Assembly: GCA_017382915.1 (NCBI GenBank)
Contig: JAFNZJ010000045.1
Location: 1 to 5,318 of the forward strand
Direction of reading: 5' to 3'
Source: Clostridia bacterium
Lineage (GTDB): Bacteria; Bacillota; Clostridia; Oscillospirales; Acutalibacteraceae
Length of the DNA: 5,318 bases
Both the position numbers and the translations under genes were made by a program. The notes under the pieces were generated by a model, which saw only the letters and a list, made by a program, of their open reading frames with translations, ran no database searches and was not told the origin of the DNA. Of the stretch, positions 1 through 4,459 are shown one piece after another (the first letter of the stretch is position 1; each line of letters begins with the position of its first letter).

Positions 1-5
1 ACAAA

Positions 6-54
6 ACCACCCGAAGAAGAACGAAAAATTCTTTTTCGGGTGGTATCTTTTTTT
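6..54 (+). terminator. Strong rho-independent terminator of an off-window + strand gene
   Basis: Bases 6-21 pair with 29-44 to give a 16-bp stem (15 Watson-Crick pairs and one G-T at 16/34) around the 7-base loop 22-28. A T-rich tract, TCTTTTTTT, follows at 46-54. The outer ten pairs are the exact inverted repeat ACCACCCGAA/TTCGGGTGGT. The tract lies on the + strand side, so the element most likely ends transcription of a gene to the left of the window. On the - strand the stem is followed by TTTTGT, so it could also act weakly as a backstop for transcripts reading through from the exporter gene. Confidence 0.9.
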
Positions 55-227
55 GTGAAGTTTCAAACCTATGGTTTGAAGTGAAGTTGTAATAAATTAC
101 AGTGAAGTATTTGCCTTTTTGGCAAAAGTGAAGTTAAGTTTGCCCAAAAACACTTGCGAAGCAAGCTTTACTATGAAGTACCTTCACTGCCGTAAGGCAA
201 CTTCACTTGCCCGTCAGGGCAAACTTA
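55..227. repeat. Array of GTGAAGT heptamers alternating with unlike small hairpins
   Basis: The heptamer GTGAAGT occurs at 55-61, 81-87, 102-108 and 128-134, with a one-mismatch copy (ATGAAGT) at 173-179. Inverted copies lie at 200-206 (ACTTCAC) and 181-187 (one mismatch). Direct copies start 26, 21 and 26 bases apart. The first three gaps are each filled by a perfect small inverted repeat of different sequence: 62-69/73-80, 88-93/96-101 and 110-115/121-126. Further right are hairpins 153-157/161-165, 174-178/182-186, 188-191/196-199 (loop GTAA) and 207-212/217-222. Bases 135-145 also pair perfectly with 217-227 over 11 bp, which would enclose three of these hairpins in a branched fold but competes with hairpin 207-222. 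The array lies between the left-edge terminator and the 3' end of the exporter gene, probably a convergent intergenic space. I do not recognise it as a named repeat family, and nothing in it looks like a protein gene. Confidence 0.8.
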
Positions 228-229
228 GT

Positions 230-282
230 TTCGGCACAGCTATGTGCATTACTAAAATACTGCCTTATTGGGCTGTGCCGAA
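230..282. other. 11-bp stem-loop next to the exporter 3' end
   Basis: TTCGGCACAGC at 230-240 is the exact reverse complement of GCTGTGCCGAA at 272-282, enclosing a 31-base loop. It begins 19 bases beyond the exporter stop codon on the - strand, so it would form in that mRNA's 3' region. No T tract follows the stem on the - strand, so it is not a textbook intrinsic terminator. It may protect or help terminate the transcript. An alternative hairpin, GCACA (234-238) with TGTGC (243-247), uses the same left arm and cannot form at the same time. It contains no GTGAAGT heptamer, so it may be separate from the array to its left. Confidence 0.65.
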
Positions 283-301
283 TAGGTTGACCCTTATTTT
301 T

Positions 302-2056
302 TTATTCTTCGGTATAAAGTTTATAAAGCTCACTGTATAAGCCCTTTTTGCTTAACAGCTCACTATGGGTTCCGCTTTCCTCAATGCCGTTTTCGGTCAG
401 CACTAAAATTCTGTCGGCATTTTTTATGGTGGTAAGGCGGTGGGCTATGGTAAAGGTTGTCCTACCCTTTGCAAGCAGTTCAAGTGATTTTTGTACCAAT
501 CTTTCGCTTTCATTATCAAGGGCGCTTGTTGCCTCATCCAAAATTAAAATAGGTGGGTTTTTAAGAAATACTCTTGCAATTGAAATGCGTTGCTTTTGTC
601 CGCCCGAAAGCATTATGCCGCGCTCACCCACATAGGAATCGTATCCGTCGGGCAGGGCGCATATAAACTCATCCGCACCTGCCAGCTTTGCCGCCGCCAT
701 AATTTCATCATCGGTGGCATCTTCCTTACCGTAGGCAATGTTTTCCCTAATACTGCCTGAAAAAAGATAAACATCCTGTGCTACGGTGCCTATGTTTTCT
801 CTAAGGCTTTTAAGGGTTACTGATTTTATGTTTACGCCATCAACCGTAATGTTTCCATTAGTTGTGTCATAAAAGCGTGGAATAAGTGAACAAAGGGTGG
901 TTTTACCACCGCCCGAAGGTCCAACCAATGCAATACTTTCCCCAGGCTTTACAACCAAATCTAAATTTGAAATAACCTCTTTTTTGCCTTCATTATATTT
1001 AAAGGAAACATTTTTAAAGGCTATTTCACCCTTTACTGCTTTAAGCTCATCGGCGCCCTTTTCATCTACTATATCAGGCTGGATGTCAAGTATTTCTGAA
1101 AAGCGTTCAATACCTGTCATACCACGCTGAAACTGTTCTGAAAACTCAACGATTCTGCGTACCGATGTCATAAGAGTGGTAACAAACATTAAATATGCCA
1201 CATAGTCGCCCGCGGTTATAAGGCCCGGTCTTAAAAACAAAGCTCCTGCCGCCACAACTATTATATACATTATTCCGTCAAAAAGGCGGGTGCAGGACTG
1301 AAACTGACCCATTATTTTATAAACATATTTTTTAACGGTTAAAAACCTTTCATTACCTTTATTAAATTTTTCCTGCTCATAATCTTCCTTGGCAAATGCC
1401 TTTACTACCCTAATACCAAGCAGGCTATCCTCCACCTGCGAATTAAGCTCACCAATTTGCTGCCTTGATTCACGAAAGCCCCTTTTCATACGGCGCTGGT
1501 AACGGGCCAACACCAAAACCATTACCGGAATAACGGCAAAAACTATAAGGGTTAACGGTACATTCATTGTGCAAAGCAGTATAAAGGATGCCACAATTTT
1601 AATGCCCGCAATAAAAAATTCTTCGGGGCAATGGTGTGAAAATTCGGTTATGTCAAACAAATCATTGGTTATGCGTGACATAAGGGTACCGATTTTTGTG
1701 CGGTCATAATATGTAAAGGACAATTTTTGCAAATGCTCAAAAAAGTCGTGACGCATATCAGCTTCAATTTTAGCACCCATTATATGTCCCGCCGATGCCA
1801 TATAATAATTAGCCAAGGTATCAATAACCCTTAACACTATGTAAAATAAGGTGCATTTTAAAATAAGACCAACCGTAAGGGCTGCTATATTTTCGGTGGC
1901 ACGACCTGTAATTTCGCGCACTATCATAGGCAGTACAAGTTCGCATACTGTGGTAAGCGCGGCACAAATAAGGTCAAGAGCCAAGGTCACACGGTACTTT
2001 TTATAGTAGGGCAAAAACCTTTTTATAAGCTTTAAATTTTGCTTTTCTTTTGACAT
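302..2056 (-). CDS. ABC exporter half-transporter (MsbA/LmrA/MDR-like), fused membrane and ATPase domains
   Basis: This is an ATP-driven membrane exporter. Like other half-size exporters it should work as a dimer, and as no partner gene is adjacent a homodimer is likeliest. The 584-residue length is normal for the family. The N-terminal half (about 20-320) is the six-helix exporter domain, with hydrophobic segments near 22-46, 58-80, 146-166, 168-186, 258-277 and 281-298 and the coupling-region motif YYDRTKIGTLMSRITND (116-132). The ATPase half (about 343-584) is intact: aromatic A-loop Tyr354, Walker A GPSGGGKTT (379-387), Q-loop Gln427, signature LSGGQ (483-487), Walker B ILILDE (503-508), D-loop SALD (511-514) and H-loop His539. 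The ATG at 2056 is supported by GGGGGA at 2067-2072, ten bases upstream, and by a promoter at 2097-2125. The substrate cannot be told from the sequence; lipids, drugs or peptides are all possible. The gene is transcribed divergently from the G3E operon, and nothing links their functions. Confidence 0.95.
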   Translation of the reverse strand: MSKEKQNLKLIKRFLPYYKKYRVTLALDLICAALTTVCELVLPMIVREITGRATENIAALTVGLILKCTLFYIVLRVIDTLANYYMASAGHIMGAKIEADMRHDFFEHLQKLSFTYYDRTKIGTLMSRITNDLFDITEFSHHCPEEFFIAGIKIVASFILLCTMNVPLTLIVFAVIPVMVLVLARYQRRMKRGFRESRQQIGELNSQVEDSLLGIRVVKAFAKEDYEQEKFNKGNERFLTVKKYVYKIMGQFQSCTRLFDGIMYIIVVAAGALFLRPGLITAGDYVAYLMFVTTLMTSVRRIVEFSEQFQRGMTGIERFSEILDIQPDIVDEKGADELKAVKGEIAFKNVSFKYNEGKKEVISNLDLVVKPGESIALVGPSGGGKTTLCSLIPRFYDTTNGNITVDGVNIKSVTLKSLRENIGTVAQDVYLFSGSIRENIAYGKEDATDDEIMAAAKLAGADEFICALPDGYDSYVGERGIMLSGGQKQRISIARVFLKNPPILILDEATSALDNESERLVQKSLELLAKGRTTFTIAHRLTTIKNADRILVLTENGIEESGTHSELLSKKGLYSELYKLYTEE

Positions 2057-2066
2057 TATCTATAAT

Positions 2067-2072
2067 TCCCCC
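2067..2072 (-). promoter_or_regulatory. Ribosome binding site of the ABC exporter
   Basis: The - strand reads GGGGGA here, ten bases before the ATG at 2056. It is G-rich and not a perfect AGGAGG, but it is the only plausible site in an otherwise A/T-rich leader and fixes the chosen start. Confidence 0.7.
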
Positions 2073-2096
2073 AAAGCGAAAAACTTTTATAAAGCA

Positions 2097-2125
2097 ATTA
2101 TATTACATTACCCTTTAATTTGCAA
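2097..2125 (-). promoter_or_regulatory. Sigma-A-type promoter of the ABC exporter
   Basis: On the - strand, TTGCAA (2120-2125) serves as the -35 and a perfect TATAAT (2097-2102) as the -10, 17 bases apart. Transcription would begin near 2090, giving a leader of about 34 bases before the ATG. The -35 matches the TTGACA consensus at four of six positions. Confidence 0.7.
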
Positions 2126-2133
2126 TTTATTTA

Positions 2134-2161
2134 TTGACTTTTTTGTGTGCTACCATATAAT
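2134..2161 (+). promoter_or_regulatory. Distal sigma-A-type promoter (P1) of the G3E operon
   Basis: TTGACT (2134-2139) and a perfect TATAAT (2156-2161) are separated by 16 bases. Transcription would start near 2168, leaving an AT-rich leader of roughly 168 bases. By consensus match this is the strongest promoter in the window. The leader contains a short GC stem followed by a T-rich run (2224-2244) and a 12-base palindrome (2248-2259), but I recognise no riboswitch in it. Confidence 0.7.
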
Positions 2162-2272
2162 TTTTTAAAAACGGTTACTTTAAAAAAGAGATTTTAAATT
2201 CTTAAGCATCTGTCATAAAAATTAGGGCAACCGCCTTTTATTTTAACAATTTTAAAATTATTTTTTCTTTGC

Positions 2273-2300
2273 TTGAAAAATGTAAAAATAGTAGTATAAT
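2273..2300 (+). promoter_or_regulatory. Proximal sigma-A-type promoter (P2) of the G3E operon
   Basis: TTGAAA (2273-2278) and a perfect TATAAT (2295-2300) are separated by 16 bases. Transcription would start near 2307, about 29 bases before the ATG at 2336. The -10 is part of the 10-base palindrome TATAATTATA (2295-2304). Firmicute Zur sites resemble TCGTAAT-N-ATTACGA, and I see nothing like that at either promoter. Confidence 0.65.
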
Positions 2301-2335
2301 TATATTTAGGTTTAATAGAAAAGAGTGAACTGTTT

Positions 2336-3457
2336 ATGACTAAAATTGATATTTTTTCAGGATTTTTGGGTGCGGGTAAAACCACACTTATTAAAAAGCT
2401 TATTGCAGAGGCCTTCGTGGGCGAAAAGCTGGTTCTTATTGAAAATGAATTTGGCGAAATTGGTATTGACGGTGGCTTTTTAAAAGAGTCAGGCATTGAA
2501 ATTACCGAAATGAACTCGGGCTGTATTTGTTGCAGTCTTGTGGGCGACTTTGAGCAGTCACTGAGGCAGGTGTTAGAGCAGTTTTCACCCGACCGCATTT
2601 TAATTGAGCCATCGGGTGTTGGCAAGCTTAGTGATGTTATAAAGGCTGTAAGCGGTGTTTTATCAGACACGGTTAAAATAAACAGCGCTACCGCCGTTGT
2701 GGATGCCGTTAAGTGTAAAATGTATATGAAAAACTTTGGTGAATTTTTTGGCAACCAAATTGAACACGCCGACTGCATTGTGCTTAGCCGCACCGATGTT
2801 GCCAGCCAAGAAAAGGTTAAGGCCGCAACCGATTTAATAAGGTCTAAAAACCAAAAGGCAACCATTATTACCACACCTATTGATACCTTAAGCGGAAAAG
2901 ATATTTTAAACGCAATAGAAAAAACCGACAGTTTGGATACCCTTACTGCCGACCTTGAGCAGAGCGAAGAGATTTGTCACTGCTGTGGTCATAAGCACGG
3001 TGAACATCATCACGACCACGAACACGAGCATCATCACGACCATCATCATGAACATCACCACGACCATGATGATAACTGCACCTGTGGTTGTCACGACCAC
3101 CACCATGAGCATCATCATAACGAACACCACCATCATGAGCATGGCGAGCACTGCAACTGCGGTTGTCACGACCACCACGCAGATGAGGTGTTTACAAGCT
3201 TTGGTAAAGAGACCACACGCCGCTTTACGGTTAAAGAAATTGAAGATATACTTTCGGCCTTTGATGACGGTGAATACGGCTCCATACTTCGTGCCAAGGG
3301 CTACCTTTTAGGTGAAAATGAGTGGATATATTTTGACTATGTACCGGGTGAGGCAAATGTGCGCTTTGGAGCCCCTGCCGTTATTGGCAGAATTTGTGTC
3401 ATAGGTGCCGATATTGATGACGACGCACTTACTAAACTGTTTGGACTGGAGGCATAA
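2336..3457 (+). CDS. G3E-family GTPase (COG0523/CobW-like) with His/Cys-rich insert; probable metallochaperone
   Basis: Family members use GTP hydrolysis to hand a metal ion to a client protein; His-rich versions such as YciC/ZagA and ZigA are tied to zinc. The GTPase domain (1 to about 200) shows Walker A GFLGAGKTT (9-17), the switch motif ENEFGEIGID (37-46), the family's metal motif CICC (63-66), Walker B ILIEPSG (88-94) and SRTD (151-154) where NKxD is usual. Residues 214-281 are a metal-binding insert with 34 His and 9 Cys. Residues 283-373 form the CobW C-terminal domain, with the typical ILRAKG at 317-322. The 373-residue length is normal for a His-rich member. The start is the ATG at 2336, preceded by AAGAG (2321-2325) at a ten-base spacing and leading straight into the conserved first beta strand. 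The gene heads an operon with the G3E-like gene at 3461, and two promoters lie upstream. Zinc is the likeliest metal, but cobalt or nickel cannot be excluded. No cobalamin genes are nearby, so a CobW role is not supported. Confidence 0.93.
   Translation: MTKIDIFSGFLGAGKTTLIKKLIAEAFVGEKLVLIENEFGEIGIDGGFLKESGIEITEMNSGCICCSLVGDFEQSLRQVLEQFSPDRILIEPSGVGKLSDVIKAVSGVLSDTVKINSATAVVDAVKCKMYMKNFGEFFGNQIEHADCIVLSRTDVASQEKVKAATDLIRSKNQKATIITTPIDTLSGKDILNAIEKTDSLDTLTADLEQSEEICHCCGHKHGEHHHDHEHEHHHDHHHEHHHDHDDNCTCGCHDHHHEHHHNEHHHHEHGEHCNCGCHDHHADEVFTSFGKETTRRFTVKEIEDILSAFDDGEYGSILRAKGYLLGENEWIYFDYVPGEANVRFGAPAVIGRICVIGADIDDDALTKLFGLEA
2975..3178 (+). repeat. His/Cys-rich metal-binding segment with duplicated CxCGCHDHH module
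   Basis: Residues 214-281 of the first G3E protein contain 34 His and 9 Cys among 68 residues. The segment opens with CHCCGHKHG (214-222) and continues as HHH/HH runs split by Asp or Glu. It contains two near-identical modules, CTCGCHDHH (248-256) and CNCGCHDHH (273-281). The DNA of the two modules is also very similar, which suggests duplication within the gene. The segment lies between the GTPase and CobW C-terminal domains, where His-rich insertions are usual in this family. The added Cys triplets point to tight soft-metal binding (Zn, Ni, Cu or Cd). Confidence 0.85.
3448..3452 (+). promoter_or_regulatory. Ribosome binding site of the second G3E gene, inside the first gene
   Basis: GGAGG overlaps the codons for the last residues of the upstream gene (Leu-Glu-Ala) and lies eight bases before the ATG at 3461. 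With only three bases between the upstream stop and this start, translation of the two genes is probably coupled. Confidence 0.88.
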
Positions 3458-3460
3458 ATT

Positions 3461-4408
3461 ATGCAAATACCGGTTTACCTGTTTACCGGATTTTTAGAGG
3501 CGGGCAAAACCAAGTTTATTCAGGAAACAATGGAGGATGCACGCTTTAACAATGGTGAAAAAACCCTTATTTTGCTTTGTGAAGAAGGGGTGGAGGAATT
3601 TGAGCCACAAAAATTTTCATCCCCTAATGTTTTTATTGAAGTGGTTGAGGATGAGGAGGATTTAACCCCTACCCTTTTAACCTCACTTATAAAAAAATAT
3701 TCTGCCAAAAGGGTTTTGGTTGAATATAATGGTATGTGGCAGCTAAGTAGCCTTATAAACGCCTTGCCAAACAACCTTATAATTGCACAGGAATTTATGT
3801 TTGCTGAAGCGGCTACAATTTTAAACTACAATCAAAATATGCGCAGCTTGGTAGTGGATAAGCTGCAAAATGCCGAGCTTATAGTTTTTAACCGATATAA
3901 TGAAAATATAAATAAAATGGAGCTTCACAAGCTGGTAAGGGGTATTAACACACGCGCCCAAATCGCCTATGAGTTTGCAAGCGGCGATGTAGAATATGAT
4001 GATATTGAAGACCCCCTACCCTTTGACCGCGATGCCGATATAGTTGAGGTTGAGGATAAAGATTATGCATATTTTTACCGCGATGTTGCCGAAAACCTTA
4101 AGTTTTATAACGGCAAGGTGGTTAAATTCAGGTGTGTGGTTGCCAAAAACCATAAATTAACCAGCACCCAGTTGGTTATTGGCAGGCACATTATGACCTG
4201 CTGTGTTGATGATATTACCTTTGCGGGCTACCTGCTTTTAGGCGATGCCGACATTTTTAAAGATTTTGAAAGTCGTGAATGGGCAATAGTTACCGCTAAA
4301 ATCAATTTAGAGCATAATAAGCTTTACGGTCGCACAGGTCCCGTTTTAAAGCTTAAAAGCATTGAAAAAGCCGCTCCGCCCGAGGTGGAGGTTGCAACCT
4401 TTTATTAA
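3461..4408 (+). CDS. Divergent G3E-like P-loop protein fused to a DUF1980/YcgQ-type C-terminal domain
   Basis: Function is unknown; a role in metal handling alongside the upstream GTPase is inferred from operon and domains. The N-terminal part (1 to about 175) is recognisably COG0523-like but altered at each motif: P-loop GFLEAGKTK (10-18) instead of GFLGAGKTT, CEEGVEEF (40-47) where the upstream protein has ENEFGEIG, no CxCC site, VLVEYNG (85-91) instead of hhhEPSG, and FNRYN (143-147) instead of NKxD. Lys16 and Thr17 remain, so nucleotide binding is possible but hydrolysis is doubtful. After an acidic linker (176-200), residues 201-315 have no CobW C-terminal character. They resemble the C-terminal part of YcgQ/DUF1980 (TIGR03943) proteins: YNGKVVKFRC (216-225), GRHIMTCCVDD (241-251) and a later ...W-x-V-x-A-K... 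strand (274-280). Cys225, Cys247, Cys248 and His243 are candidate ligands. No membrane segment or signal peptide is seen. The start is fixed by GGAGG at 3448. The domain assignment was made by eye and needs a profile search. Confidence 0.85.
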   Translation: MQIPVYLFTGFLEAGKTKFIQETMEDARFNNGEKTLILLCEEGVEEFEPQKFSSPNVFIEVVEDEEDLTPTLLTSLIKKYSAKRVLVEYNGMWQLSSLINALPNNLIIAQEFMFAEAATILNYNQNMRSLVVDKLQNAELIVFNRYNENINKMELHKLVRGINTRAQIAYEFASGDVEYDDIEDPLPFDRDADIVEVEDKDYAYFYRDVAENLKFYNGKVVKFRCVVAKNHKLTSTQLVIGRHIMTCCVDDITFAGYLLLGDADIFKDFESREWAIVTAKINLEHNKLYGRTGPVLKLKSIEKAAPPEVEVATFY

Positions 4409-4413
4409 AAAGC

Positions 4414-4459
4414 AAACCCGATATTACTGTTTTTAGTAATATCGGGTTTAATTTTTATT
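4414..4459. terminator. Bidirectional rho-independent terminator between convergent genes
   Basis: AAACCCGATATTACT (4414-4428) pairs perfectly with 4435-4449 over 15 bp around the loop GTTTTT (4429-4434). On the + strand AATTTTTATT follows, ending the G3E operon. On the - strand GCTTTTTA follows, ending the lysozyme gene. The stem starts six bases after the + strand stop and five bases beyond the - strand stop, whose codon (4455-4457) lies inside the T-rich tail. Confidence 0.92.

Noticed and set aside
55..227. CRISPR array
   Set aside because: The repeated unit is only seven bases, spacers are self-complementary and of uneven length, and no cas genes are in view.
119..340. Possible 73-residue + strand protein crossing the repeat array
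   Set aside because: Its frame runs through the heptamer/hairpin array and into the exporter's 3' end, no ribosome binding site precedes it, and the sequence is better explained by inverted repeats.
2168..2335. Metal-sensing riboswitch in the leader of the G3E operon
   Set aside because: Only a 3-5-bp GC stem and an AT palindrome are visible; nothing matches the multi-helix architecture of known metal riboswitches such as NiCo.
2194..2874. Open frame of 226 residues on the - strand opposite the first G3E gene
   Set aside because: It lies antisense to well-conserved GTPase motifs, runs on into the promoter region, and has no recognisable domain or ribosome binding site.
2906..3178. Met/Val-rich 90-residue - strand frame resembling a membrane peptide
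   Set aside because: CAT and CAC histidine codons of the His-rich insert read as ATG and GTG on the other strand, so its composition is an artefact of that insert.
2955..3311. Thr/Ile/Met-rich + strand frame of 118 residues
   Set aside because: It is a shifted reading of the same His-rich repeats, and the in-frame G3E gene fully explains the sequence.
2336..3457. Assignment as CobW for cobalamin synthesis
   Set aside because: No cobalamin genes are nearby, and the His/Cys-rich insert with a second G3E partner fits a metal-chaperone role better.
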